From the NCBI RefSeq assembly GCF_014192745.1, contig NZ_JACHYJ010000006.1, forward strand, positions 1 to 64,000: a DNA stretch of 64,000 bases. Direction: 5' to 3'. Position 1 is the stretch's first letter; every line of letters begins with the position of its first letter. The stretch is from Luteimonas sp. RC10. Its GTDB lineage: Bacteria > Pseudomonadota > Gammaproteobacteria > Xanthomonadales > Xanthomonadaceae. Of the stretch, positions 7,517 through 17,641 are shown one piece after another. Below the pieces are notes generated by a model. That model saw nothing but the letters and a program-made list of their open reading frames with translations, made no database searches and was not told the origin of the DNA. The position numbers and the translations under genes are program-made.

Positions 7517-9712
7517 ATGGCTGGATCCTCGCCTTTTCAACGCCTTACGCCCGCTTCGCTGCGGGCGCGGCTGCGCCGTGGGTATGGGCTCGCGGTGCTG
7601 GTGTTGGTTGGCGCGCTACTGATGGTCGCGCTGTACGCGCACAACGCGAGCGAGCGCGAGCAGCGGCTGGCCGAGGGCAGCTTCGTCGCCGAGGCCGAGC
7701 GTCTGGCCGACGCGGTCCGTCAGCGTCTGCTGCAGTACGAGCTGAGTATCCGGGGCGGGGTGGCGCTGCACAGTGCGGCGGCGGACATGCCGACCACCCG
7801 GCAATGGCGCGGCTATGTCGAGGGCCTGGACATCGCCCGGCAACTGCCGGGCATGGTCGGGCTGGGCTATGTCGCTTATGTGGACCCGCGTGGGCTGGCC
7901 GAGCTGCAGTTGCGGCGGCGGGCGCAGGGCGAGGGCCTGTTTTCGGTCACGCCGCGCGGCGCGCGCGAGCAGTATGGCGCGATTGTGTACTTCGAGCCGG
8001 AGACGCTCGGCTCGCGCGCGACGATCGGCTACGACCAGCTCAGCGATCCGGTGCGCCGCGCGGCAATGGAGGCTGCGCGCGATACCGGGCAGGTGCGCCT
8101 GAGTGCGCCGGTGACCTTGCGTCCCATGGTCGCCGATGGCGAGCCGGGAGTGCTGATGTTCGGGCCGGTCTACCGCACGGCGCGGTTTCCCGAGACGCCG
8201 GTCGCGCGCGAGAACGCGTTGATGGGCTGGGTGTTCGCGCCGTTCCGCTCCGAGGAGTTCATCGATCGGTCGGGCGTCGGTGCCGGCTCGCAGACGGCCT
8301 TCCGCATCGTGGATGTGACCGATGGCGGCGATGCGCCGGTGCTGCAGACGCGCAACTTCGACGCCGATCCCTCGGGGCGGGTGCTCCATTCGTTGACCCA
8401 GACGGTCTACGGGCGCACCTGGCGTTACGACTTCCAGCACATCGGGCCGCTGACCTCAGGCGGCATGCGCGAGCTGCAGACCACGCTGGTGACCGGGGTG
8501 CTGGCGTCGTTGCTGCTGTTCGCGGTGGTGCTCACCCTGGCCAGGACACAGTCGCGCGCGGAGTTCCTGGCGCGCCGGCTCAGTGATTCCTACCGCCGCA
8601 GCGAGCAGCGATTCCGCAATGCGATGCGCTACTCGGCCATCGGCATGGTGCTGCTGGACCGCAACGGCGCCATCGTCGAGACCAATCCGGCGATGGCGCA
8701 GATCGCGGGTCTGGAGCAGGCGGCGATGACCGGCACGCGGCTGAGCGACTACTTCGTCGACGCGCAGGATCAGGTCACACGGACACAGGAAATGCAGGCC
8801 CTGCGCGAGGGGGTGCACCGCAGCACCCGGCGCCTGCGCCGCTGCGATGGCGACATCCGCCAGGTGCATCTGGCCTCGACGTTGGTGATGGGCGAGGCCG
8901 ATAGCGAGGTCACGCGCCTGGTGCAGGTCGACGACGTGACCGAGCGCTTGCGCGCCGAGGCGCAGGTGCATGCGCTCAATCGCACGCTGGAATCGCGTGT
9001 GGAGCAGCGGACCCGCGAGCTCACCCAGGCCAACCACGAACTGGAATCGTTCGCCTACATCGTCTCGCACGACTTGCGTGCGCCGCTGCGCAGCATCGAC
9101 GGCTTCGGACGGATCCTGGCCGAGCGCTACGGCGATGCGATCGATGCGCAGGGGCAGGACTATCTGGCGCGGGTGCGCAATGCGGCTGCGCGCATGGACG
9201 CGTTGATCGACGCCTTGCTGAAGATGTCGCGCATCAGCCGCGGTGAATTCAAGCGCAGCCCGCTGGACCTGAGCCGGCTAGCGGAAGAGGTAGTGACCGA
9301 GCTGCGCCAGGCCGAGCCGGCGCGGCGGGTCGAGGTCGTCATCGCGCCGGGGCTGATTGCCGAGGGCGACGCGGCGCTGGTGCGCAACCTGCTGCAGAAC
9401 CTGCTCGGCAACGCCTGGAAGTTCACCGCCGATACCGGCGAGGCCAGGATCGAGTTCGGCCGCGGCGCCGATGGCGCGTTCTTCGTGCGCGACAACGGCG
9501 CGGGCTTCAACGCCGAGTATGCAGGCAAGCTGTTCCGTCCGTTCCAGCGCCTGCACCGCGAGGACGAGTACAAGGGGCACGGGGTGGGGCTGGCGTCGGT
9601 CAAGCGCATCGTCGAGCGCCACGGCGGCACGATCTCGGCCGAAGGCACGCCGGGGCAGGGCGCGACGTTCCGCTTCACGCTGGCGCGCAAGCCGGAGCCG
9701 TCGCGGCCCTGA
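7517..9712 (+). CDS. CHASE-PAS hybrid sensor histidine kinase (orphan)
   Basis: A 731-residue membrane kinase. A first membrane helix (YGLAVLVLVGALLMVALYAH) is followed by an extracytoplasmic CHASE domain (about residues 60-270), a second helix near residue 325 (VTGVLASLLLFAVVLTLA), a PAS domain (FRNAMRYSAIGMVLLDRNGAIVETN), a coiled coil, and a kinase core. The phospho-acceptor is His518 in YIVSHDLRAPLRSI. The ATPase N box reads NLLGNAWKFT and the G boxes RDNGAGF and GHGVGLASVKRIV. I choose the ATG at 7517 rather than an upstream TTG at 7463 because the extra residues add nothing recognisable. No response regulator is adjacent, so its target and ligand are unknown. Confidence 0.85.
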   Translation: MAGSSPFQRLTPASLRARLRRGYGLAVLVLVGALLMVALYAHNASEREQRLAEGSFVAEAERLADAVRQRLLQYELSIRGGVALHSAAADMPTTRQWRGYVEGLDIARQLPGMVGLGYVAYVDPRGLAELQLRRRAQGEGLFSVTPRGAREQYGAIVYFEPETLGSRATIGYDQLSDPVRRAAMEAARDTGQVRLSAPVTLRPMVADGEPGVLMFGPVYRTARFPETPVARENALMGWVFAPFRSEEFIDRSGVGAGSQTAFRIVDVTDGGDAPVLQTRNFDADPSGRVLHSLTQTVYGRTWRYDFQHIGPLTSGGMRELQTTLVTGVLASLLLFAVVLTLARTQSRAEFLARRLSDSYRRSEQRFRNAMRYSAIGMVLLDRNGAIVETNPAMAQIAGLEQAAMTGTRLSDYFVDAQDQVTRTQEMQALREGVHRSTRRLRRCDGDIRQVHLASTLVMGEADSEVTRLVQVDDVTERLRAEAQVHALNRTLESRVEQRTRELTQANHELESFAYIVSHDLRAPLRSIDGFGRILAERYGDAIDAQGQDYLARVRNAAARMDALIDALLKMSRISRGEFKRSPLDLSRLAEEVVTELRQAEPARRVEVVIAPGLIAEGDAALVRNLLQNLLGNAWKFTADTGEARIEFGRGADGAFFVRDNGAGFNAEYAGKLFRPFQRLHREDEYKGHGVGLASVKRIVERHGGTISAEGTPGQGATFRFTLARKPEPSRP

Positions 9713-9723
9713 GGTGTCGGCGG

Positions 9724-10224
9724 TCAGGCGTCCTTGTTGTGCCGGCGCAGCAGCCGCTGCTTGTCGCGCGCCCAGTCGCGTTCGCGCTCGGTCTCGCGCT
9801 TGTCGTGCTTCTGCTTGCCCTTGGCGAGCGCGATCTCGGCCTTGATCTTGTTGCCCTTCCAGTACAGCGCGGTCGGCACGACGGTGTAGCCGTCGCGCTG
9901 CACGCGGCCGACGAGCACGTCGATCTCGCGCCTATGCAGCAGCAGCTTGCGCGTGCGGTGGGCATCGGCCACGACGTGCGTGGAGGCCTGGATCAGCGGG
10001 GTGATCTGGGCGCCGAACAGGAACAGTTCACCGTGGCGGATGACGGCGTAACTCTCGCCGATGTTGGCGCGCCCGGCGCGGATGGCCTTGAGCTCCCAGC
10101 CCTGCAGCGCCAGGCCGGCCTCGTAGCGGTCCTCGAGGTGGTATTCGTGGCGCGCGCGCTTGTTCAGCGCGATGGTGCCGGTGCTGTTTGCTTTATCCTT
10201 GGCCTTGCCGCTTTTCTTGCTCAT
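9724..10224 (-). CDS. smpB: SsrA-binding protein SmpB
   Basis: At 166 residues, this OB-fold protein binds the tRNA-like part of tmRNA and brings it to stalled ribosomes. Typical sequences are [29 protein letters not shown], the [15 protein letters not shown] strand pair, and [13 protein letters not shown]. The basic C-terminal tail ([25 protein letters not shown]) is the segment that reads the mRNA channel. It is transcribed leftward, divergent from ratA with a 38-bp gap, the usual arrangement in gammaproteobacteria. Confidence 0.97.
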   Translation of the reverse strand: MSKKSGKAKDKANSTGTIALNKRARHEYHLEDRYEAGLALQGWELKAIRAGRANIGESYAVIRHGELFLFGAQITPLIQASTHVVADAHRTRKLLLHRREIDVLVGRVQRDGYTVVPTALYWKGNKIKAEIALAKGKQKHDKRETERERDWARDKQRLLRRHNKDA

Positions 10225-10262
10225 TTCCCCATTGTCCTCGAAGCACGTCCTCCAGGCGAGTC

Positions 10263-10697
10263 ATGCCCAAGATCGAACGTAGCGCCCTTGTCGGGCAACC
10301 GGCCGAGCGCATGTTTGCGCTGGTCAATGATGTGCCTGCTTATCCGCGCCGGTTCGCCTGGTGCGATTCGGCGCAGGTCCTCGAATCGGGCGACGACCGC
10401 ATCGTCGCCCGGCTGGATCTGGGTCTGGGCGCTTTGCGGACGTGGTTCACGACCGAGAACATCCTGTCGCCGCCCGATACCATCGACATGCAGTTGCGCG
10501 ACGGCCCGTTCAAGTCGCTGCACGGGCGCTGGACGTTCCGTGCGCTGGATCCGAGCTCGTGCAAGGTGTCGCTGTCGCTGGAGTTCGAGCCCAGCAGCCG
10601 CCTGATGCTGCCGGCGCTCACACTCGGGTTCCGCGGGCTTGCCGATCGCATGGTCAACGATTTCATCCGGGTCGCCGAGCGCGAGCCGGCCGGCTGA
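10263..10697 (+). CDS. ratA: RatA-type START/cyclase-dehydrase family protein
   Basis: The 144-residue product belongs to the RatA/Coq10-type START-domain family (PF03364). It begins MPKIERSALVGQPAERMFALVNDVPAYPRRFAWC, and the helix VNDVPAYPRRF with the later LDPSSCKVSLSLEFE strands is typical. E. coli RatA was described as a toxin that blocks 70S assembly; other members (Coq10) bind ubiquinone, so the real role is uncertain. The ATG at 10263 is chosen over upstream in-frame starts because homology begins exactly there. The RnfH-family gene starts 8 bp after the stop. Confidence 0.9.
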   Translation: MPKIERSALVGQPAERMFALVNDVPAYPRRFAWCDSAQVLESGDDRIVARLDLGLGALRTWFTTENILSPPDTIDMQLRDGPFKSLHGRWTFRALDPSSCKVSLSLEFEPSSRLMLPALTLGFRGLADRMVNDFIRVAEREPAG

Positions 10698-10705
10698 GCG
10701 CGACG

Positions 10706-10972
10706 ATGCGGATCGAGGTCGTTGACGCGCAGCCGCGGGCGTACCGCAGCTGGACGCTCGCGCTGCCTGACGGCGCCGATGTCGCGATGGCGTTGGCGGC
10801 CTTGCCCGATCCGGCGGTGCTGGCCGGCATTGCCGGCTATGCGGTGTATGGCGTACGCGTGGAAGCCGCTGCGAAACTGCTTGACGGCGACCGCCTGGAG
10901 CTGTTGCGCCCGTTGCAGCTCGACCCCAAAGAAGCGCGCAGGCGCCGCGCGGCGAAGCGCGACGCGGACTGA
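10706..10972 (+). CDS. RnfH/RatB family ubiquitin-like protein
   Basis: An 88-residue beta-grasp protein of the RnfH family (PF03658): MRIEVVDAQPRAYRSW, the loop GYAVYGVRVEAAAKLLDGDRLELLRPLQLDPKEARRRRA and an Arg-rich tail are characteristic. Biochemical function is unknown. It follows ratA by 8 bp, forming the conserved ratA-ratB pair next to smpB. The start at ATG 10706 is fixed by family alignment; the long frame reaching back to 10361 is an overlap with ratA. Confidence 0.88.
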   Translation: MRIEVVDAQPRAYRSWTLALPDGADVAMALAALPDPAVLAGIAGYAVYGVRVEAAAKLLDGDRLELLRPLQLDPKEARRRRAAKRDAD

Positions 10973-10979
10973 CGCGCCG

Positions 10980-11363
10980 TCAGCGGCGCTTGCCGCGCTC
11001 CTTGGGCAGGTTGCCGAACTTGCGCATCTGCTCGGCCAGTTCCTGATCGCGGTTGGGGAAGTAGTCGCCTTCCCAGCGTGCGAGCTGGTCGTTCTCGAAG
11101 TAGACCGTGAAGTTCTTCACCTCGGTCTGGCCGCTGCGGCCGACCCGCTGGGTGGCGGTGTAATCCCAGCGCTGGTGATGGAACGGGTCGGCAATCGCGG
11201 GCGAGCCCAGCAGCGCCTCGACCTGCGGCTTGCCCATGCCCACCTGCAGTTGTTCGACCGCGGACTGCTCGATCAGGTTGCCCTGATAGATCGGCTGCTT
11301 GTAGACCAGGGCGCAGCCGCTGGTGGCCAGGACGAGGGCCGAGACGAGAATGACTTTCTGCAT
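10980..11363 (-). CDS. bamE: Outer-membrane assembly lipoprotein BamE (SmpA)
   Basis: A 127-residue lipoprotein of the beta-barrel assembly (BAM) complex. The start at ATG 11363 gives a signal peptide MQKVILVSALVLATSGC with lipobox ATSGC, so Cys17 is the lipidated residue. Mature SmpA/OmlA-domain features are YKQPIYQGNLIEQSAVEQLQVGMGKPQVEALLGSP and HHQRWDYTATQ. An upstream in-frame start at 11411 is rejected because it would bury the signal peptide. Its stop lies 7 bp from the RnfH gene, tail to tail, and it diverges from fur. Confidence 0.95.
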   Translation of the reverse strand: MQKVILVSALVLATSGCALVYKQPIYQGNLIEQSAVEQLQVGMGKPQVEALLGSPAIADPFHHQRWDYTATQRVGRSGQTEVKNFTVYFENDQLARWEGDYFPNRDQELAEQMRKFGNLPKERGKRR

Positions 11364-11491
11364 GGCGGAGGGCAGGGGCCGGGGGCTGCGGAGACCGGGC
11401 CGATGATACACTGCGCGTCACGCCGCCACCGCGATTCAGGCAGCCGGCGTTCAACCGCCAGTGAATGCCGGCCTGTACTCGGAGACACTTC

Positions 11492-11896
11492 ATGGAATCG
11501 CTCGACCTGCGCAAGGCAGGACTGAAAGTCACCCACCCGCGCATGCGGATTCTGGACCTGCTGGAGCAGCGCACGCCGCGGCAGCATCTCACCGCCGAGG
11601 ACATCTACCGGCAGTTGCTCGAGCAGGGCGACGAGATCGGGTTGGCGACGGTGTACCGGGTGCTCACCCAGTTCGAGGCCGCGGGCCTGGTGCTCAAGCA
11701 CAATTTCGAGGGGGGGCACGCGGTCTACGAGCTCGACCGTGGCGGCCACCACGACCACATGGTGGACGTGGACACCGGCAAGATCATCGAGTTCGAAAGC
11801 GCAGAGATCGAAAAGCTGCAGCACGAGATCGCTGAGCGCTACGGCTACCACCTCGAGGATCACTCGCTGGTGCTGTACGTGCGCAAGCGCCGCTGA
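11492..11896 (+). CDS. fur: Ferric uptake regulator Fur, cysteine-free
   Basis: A 134-residue metal-responsive repressor. The N-terminal winged helix includes TAEDIYRQLLEQGDEIGLATVYRVLTQFEAAGLV, and the metal-binding dimer domain includes GGHHDHMVDVDTGKIIEFES. In E. coli Fur the latter segment carries a CxxC zinc site; here both positions are non-cysteine (D and D/T), and the whole protein has no cysteine. Fur proteins lacking the structural zinc cysteines are known from pseudomonads and xanthomonads. GGAGAC lies just upstream of the ATG at 11492. Divergent from bamE, with about 130 bp of shared control region. Confidence 0.96.
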   Translation: MESLDLRKAGLKVTHPRMRILDLLEQRTPRQHLTAEDIYRQLLEQGDEIGLATVYRVLTQFEAAGLVLKHNFEGGHAVYELDRGGHHDHMVDVDTGKIIEFESAEIEKLQHEIAERYGYHLEDHSLVLYVRKRR

Positions 11897-11956
11897 ACGA
11901 AGCGGCCGGCGGCCGAGCGCGCGATCTGCAGGCGCGGCCCGAGGCCACGCCGCCGT

Positions 11957-13627
11957 TCAGGGACCGGCTGTCTCCAGCAGCTTCCGGGCCGCGGCGCGGG
12001 CCTCGCTGCTGACTTCGACTCCGCCGAGCATCCGCGCCAGCTCTTCGGTACGGGCTTCGGCATCGAGCAGGCTGACCCGGCTTTCGGTCGCACCGCCGCT
12101 CGCGGCCTTGTGCACGCGATAGTGCGCGTGCCCCTTGGAGGCGACCTGGGGCAGGTGGGTCACGCACAGCACCTGACGGCTGGCGCCCAGCGCGCGCAGC
12201 TTGCGGCCAACGATGTCGGCGACCGCGCCGCCGATGCCCGAGTCGACCTCGTCAAAGACCATCGTCGGCACCGCGTCGTGGCCCAGCGCCGCGACCTCGA
12301 TCGCCAGCGAGATACGCGACAGTTCACCACCCGAGGCCACCCGGCGCAGCGGCCGCGGCGGCTGACCGGCATTCGCCGAGACCATGAACTCGATGCGCTC
12401 GGCACCCTGCGGATCGGGCCGGTCGTGCTCGACCGGCTCGAACGCGATCTCGAACGTCCCGCCGCCCATGCCCAGTTCGTGGATCAGCGCGGTCGTCGCC
12501 TTCGACAACGCCTTGCCGGCCTTGCGGCGGGCGGTGCCCAAACGGTCGGCGGCGGTGCGCCAGCGTGCGAATGCCGCGTCGATCTCGCCGTCCAGGCGCG
12601 CCAGGCGTTCGCCAGCGCCGTCGAGCTGTTCGAGTTCGGCAGCCAGCCGCTGCTGGACCTCGCTCAGTTCCTCGGGCGTGACCCGGTGTTTGCGCGCCAG
12701 CTCGTGCAGCCGGCCCAGGCGTTGCTCGAGCAGTTCGAGTTCGGCCGGGTCGATGTCGAGGTCGTCGCGGACCTGCCCGAGCAGGCGGGTGGCCTCGTCG
12801 AGCTGGATCGTGGCGGCATCGAGCATCGCGTCCACCTCGCCCAGCCGCGGTTCGTGCGCACGCATCCGGCCCAGCTCGTGGCGCAGGGCATGCAGCGCCT
12901 GCGGCAGGCCGACGGCGTCCTCGCCGCTCATCCGGGCCAGCGCGGCGTCGCAGGTCTGGATCAGGCCGGCGGCGTTGGCGTGACGCCGGTGCGCGACGTG
13001 CAGTTCGGCGATCGCTTCGGGCTCCAACCGCTCGCCTTCCAGCTCGTCGAGCTGGTGGCGCAGCCAGTCGCGGCGCTCGCCGACATCGCCGATGCCGATC
13101 AGCGCCTCGCGCTCGCCCTGCAATGTGCGCCAGTCCTGCGCTGCGCTGCGGACCGCGGCCAGCAGCGCACCATTACCGGCCTGGGCATCGAGCAGCGCCA
13201 GCTGGCTGCCGCGTGCCAGCAGCGCCTGGTGTTCGTGCTGGCCGTGGATCTCGACCAGGCGTCCGGCGAGCTCGGACAGCTGGGCGATCGTCGCCGGCCG
13301 CCCATTGATCCAGGCCCGCGAGCCGCCGTCGGCGCGCAGCGTGCGCCGCAACTGGCAGGTCACGCCTTCGTCGAGCTCGTTGTCGCGCAGCCAGCGCAGC
13401 GCGGGCGCGGCGTCGTCCAGCGTGAATTCGGCATGCAGCTCGGCGCGCTCGGCGCCGTGGCGGACGATGCCGCTGTCGGCGCGCTGGCCGGACAGAAAGC
13501 CCAGCGCATCGACCAGCAGCGACTTGCCGGCGCCGGTCTCGCCGGAGATGACGGTCAGCCCCGGACCGAACTCGAGGTCGGTGGCGGTGGCGACGGCGAA
13601 GTTGCGGATGGCGAGGTGGGTGAGCAT
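11957..13627 (-). CDS. recN: DNA repair protein RecN
   Basis: The 556-residue SMC-like ATPase acts in double-strand break repair. The N-terminal ATP-binding half has MLTHLAIRNFAVATATDLEFGPGLTVISGETGAGKSLLVDAL (P-loop near residue 33). The middle is a coiled coil of about 250 residues. The C-terminal half has the ABC signature LRRVASGGELSRISLAIEV, Walker B TMVFDEVDSGIGG and the H-loop VTHLPQVASKGHAH. Full length for the family. It is transcribed leftward between fur and hrcA, its usual place in Xanthomonas. No LexA box was convincingly identified upstream. Confidence 0.96.
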   Translation of the reverse strand: MLTHLAIRNFAVATATDLEFGPGLTVISGETGAGKSLLVDALGFLSGQRADSGIVRHGAERAELHAEFTLDDAAPALRWLRDNELDEGVTCQLRRTLRADGGSRAWINGRPATIAQLSELAGRLVEIHGQHEHQALLARGSQLALLDAQAGNGALLAAVRSAAQDWRTLQGEREALIGIGDVGERRDWLRHQLDELEGERLEPEAIAELHVAHRRHANAAGLIQTCDAALARMSGEDAVGLPQALHALRHELGRMRAHEPRLGEVDAMLDAATIQLDEATRLLGQVRDDLDIDPAELELLEQRLGRLHELARKHRVTPEELSEVQQRLAAELEQLDGAGERLARLDGEIDAAFARWRTAADRLGTARRKAGKALSKATTALIHELGMGGGTFEIAFEPVEHDRPDPQGAERIEFMVSANAGQPPRPLRRVASGGELSRISLAIEVAALGHDAVPTMVFDEVDSGIGGAVADIVGRKLRALGASRQVLCVTHLPQVASKGHAHYRVHKAASGGATESRVSLLDAEARTEELARMLGGVEVSSEARAAARKLLETAGP

Positions 13628-13744
13628 CGGTGGAATTGTGCCTTGGCGGCCTGCGGTCGTGTAGCGGCGGCTTGATAGCCCGCGCGCGTCTCACCGGTGG
13701 AGACCGCGCTTGCATCGGTGGCGGCGGCGCCGTATACCGCCCGC

Positions 13745-14830
13745 ATGTCGTCCGACACCCGCCATCCGCTCGACCCGCGCGCCCGCCAACTGCTGCGCAC
13801 GTTGATCGGGCGGCACATCCGCGACGGCGAGCCGGTCGGGTCGCAGACGCTCGCCCGGCATGCCGGGCTGGATGTGAGCCCGGCGACCATCCGCAACATC
13901 CTGGCCGACCTGGAGGAGGCCGGGCTGCTGAGCTCCCCGCACACCTCGGCCGGCCGCGTGCCGACCGCGCAGGGCTACCGCGTGTTCGTCGATTCGCTGT
14001 TGCAGGTCAAGCCGCTGCGCGAGCAGGAACTGGTGCGGTTGCGCGGCGAACTGATCGGCGCCGGCGGGCACCAGTCGCTGCTGGGCAGCGCGTCGGAGCT
14101 GGTTTCGGCGATGACGCGCTTCGTCGGCGTGGTTTCGGTGCCGCGACGCGAGCAACTGGCGTTCCGGCACATCGATTTCGTGCCGCTCGACGGCCAGCGG
14201 GTCATGGCGATCATCGTGTTCGCCGACCACGAGGTGCAGAACCGGATCTTCCAGACCCGGCGCAGCTTCGACGCCGCCGAGCTCGAGCGCGTGGCCAATT
14301 ACCTGAACCAGCATTGCGCCGGCCGGCCGATGGCGGTGGTGCGGGCGACGCTGGTCGAGGAACTGCGCCACGCCCGCGACGAGATGGAGGCGCTGCTGGC
14401 GCAGACGATGGAACTGGCCGAACAGGCGCTGGTGCCGGCAGATGAGGACATGGTGCTGGCCGGGCAGAATCGGCTGATCGGGGTGCAGGACCTGTCGGAT
14501 CTGGACCGGCTGCGCGAGCTGTTCGAGGCGTTTTCCCGCAAGCGCGAAATCCTGCAGTTGCTCGAACGCACCCTGCACGCACCGGGCGTGCGCATCTTCA
14601 TTGGCGAGGAAACCGGCCTGGCGCCGCTGGAGGGCGTGTCGCTGGTCACCGCGCCCTATGCCGCGGGCGGGCGGACGCTGGGCGTATTGGGCGTGATCGG
14701 CCCGACCCGCATGGCCTACGACCGAGTGATCCCGGTGGTGCAGGCGACCGCCGATCTGTTGGGCGCAGCGCTCGGCGGCCATCCCGCGGCAGGCGACGGT
14801 GCGCCGGGCCGCACGCCAGACGCGGCCTAA
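13745..14830 (+). CDS. hrcA: Heat-inducible transcription repressor HrcA
   Basis: The 361-residue repressor binds CIRCE operators of chaperone genes. The N-terminal winged helix has PLDPRARQLLRTLIGRHIRDGEPVGSQTLARHAGLDVSPATIRNILADLEEAGLLSSPHTSAGRVPT, which is diagnostic. The C-terminal GAF-like dimer domain contains FIGEETGLAPLEGVSLVTAPY. The ATG at 13745 begins MSSDTRH; an upstream start at 13697 is less likely. It heads the hrcA-grpE-dnaK-dnaJ cluster. I did not find a CIRCE repeat (GCACTC inverted repeat) in this cluster, so HrcA may act on targets elsewhere, such as groESL. Confidence 0.95.
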   Translation: MSSDTRHPLDPRARQLLRTLIGRHIRDGEPVGSQTLARHAGLDVSPATIRNILADLEEAGLLSSPHTSAGRVPTAQGYRVFVDSLLQVKPLREQELVRLRGELIGAGGHQSLLGSASELVSAMTRFVGVVSVPRREQLAFRHIDFVPLDGQRVMAIIVFADHEVQNRIFQTRRSFDAAELERVANYLNQHCAGRPMAVVRATLVEELRHARDEMEALLAQTMELAEQALVPADEDMVLAGQNRLIGVQDLSDLDRLRELFEAFSRKREILQLLERTLHAPGVRIFIGEETGLAPLEGVSLVTAPYAAGGRTLGVLGVIGPTRMAYDRVIPVVQATADLLGAALGGHPAAGDGAPGRTPDAA

Positions 14831-14868
14831 CGTCACCGGGCGCGGAGGCGTCGAGTTCCCGGCCGCGG

Positions 14869-14896
14869 CTTGAAACCGCGGCGGCCAGCCCCATAG
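14869..14896 (+). promoter_or_regulatory. Sigma-32-type heat-shock promoter of grpE
   Basis: CTTGAA at 14869-14874, a 14-bp spacer and CCCCATAG at 14889-14896 match the sigma-32 consensus (CTTGAA, 13-15 bp, CCCCATnT) closely. The grpE ATG is 41 bp downstream. Confidence 0.8.
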
Positions 14897-14937
14897 CTGG
14901 GCGGGTCGGCGGCCAGACGCCCGCCCCGGAACCAGAC

Positions 14938-15468
14938 ATGACCCAGGAACAGCACGAGACGCAGCACCCCGAAACCCAGGAGTCCGACGACCAGGCCACG
15001 CCGGTCGAGGCCCAGCTGACCGAGCAGGTCGAGCTGCTGAAGGCCGAGCTCGAACAGGTGCGCGCCCAGAGCCTGCTCGAGCGCGCCGACCTTGAGAACC
15101 AGCGCAAGCGCCTGGCGCGCGAGATCGAGACCGCGCGCCGGTTCGCCAACGAGCGCCTGCTCTCGTCGCTGGTGCCGGTGTTCGATGCGCTCGAGGCAGG
15201 CCTTGCGAGTGCGCCGGAAAACGATCCGCTGCGCGCCGGCGTCGAACTGACGCTGCGCGAACTGGTCAAGGCGACCGAGGGCAACGGCCTGCGCGTGGTC
15301 GCGCCGGCGGCGGGTGACCCCTTCGACCCTGAACACCATCAGGCGATGAGCATCGTCGAGGTGCCGGGGGTGCCGCCGGGCGCCGTCGCCCAGGTCTTCC
15401 AGAAGGGCTACCTGCTCAACGAGCGCCTGCTGCGCCCGGCGATGGTGGTCGTGGCCAAGGACGACTGA
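14938..15468 (+). CDS. grpE: Nucleotide exchange factor GrpE
   Basis: A 176-residue co-chaperone that releases ADP from DnaK. The acidic N-terminus (MTQEQHETQHPETQESDDQ) leads into a long coiled coil (LTEQVELLKAELEQVRAQSLLERADLENQRKRLAREIETARRFANERLL) and a C-terminal beta domain with FDPEHHQAMS and GYLLNERLLRPAMVVVAK, the GrpE signature. It stands between hrcA and dnaK and has its own sigma-32-like promoter. Confidence 0.96.
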   Translation: MTQEQHETQHPETQESDDQATPVEAQLTEQVELLKAELEQVRAQSLLERADLENQRKRLAREIETARRFANERLLSSLVPVFDALEAGLASAPENDPLRAGVELTLRELVKATEGNGLRVVAPAAGDPFDPEHHQAMSIVEVPGVPPGAVAQVFQKGYLLNERLLRPAMVVVAKDD

Positions 15469-15509
15469 GCACGACCGGCGCCAGACGGGCGCCATTGCGC
15501 ATCACACCG

Positions 15510-15538
15510 CTTGAACGCTGTGTTGCGCGTCCCCAGAT
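15510..15538 (+). promoter_or_regulatory. Sigma-32-type heat-shock promoter of dnaK
   Basis: CTTGAA (15510-15515) and CCCCAGAT (15531-15538) are 15 bp apart, one mismatch from the sigma-32 -10 consensus. The dnaK start is 63 bp downstream, preceded by a GAGGAAG ribosome-binding site. Confidence 0.7.
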
Positions 15539-15601
15539 ACCCCGCATCGACGGCCTCGCCGCCGTCCCCGCACAACGACATTTCCTAGAGGAAGCACTGC
15601 A

Positions 15602-17527
<1,926 letters not shown>

Positions 17528-17552
17528 TCGGCGCAGTCGTGATACGTGATGG

Positions 17553-17583
17553 AAAGAAGCGGAGCTCAGCTCCGCTTCTTTCT
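17553..17583 (+). terminator. Rho-independent terminator after dnaK
   Basis: Arms AAAGAAGCGGAGC (17553-17565) and GCTCCGCTTCTTT (17569-17581) pair over 13 bp with a 3-base loop and a T-run inside the second arm's end. It separates dnaK from dnaJ, so dnaJ transcripts come from read-through or a separate promoter. Confidence 0.85.
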
Positions 17584-17641
17584 CGCGTGATCACACTCTG
17601 ACGCTTGGCATCCCCCCTTCCGCATTACGAATCACGGCCTC

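Noticed and set aside
13628-13744. Possible sigma-32 promoter or CIRCE operator before hrcA
   Set aside because: CTTGAT is present near 13670 but no CCCCAT-like -10 at proper spacing, and no GCACTC-N9-GAGTGC repeat was found.
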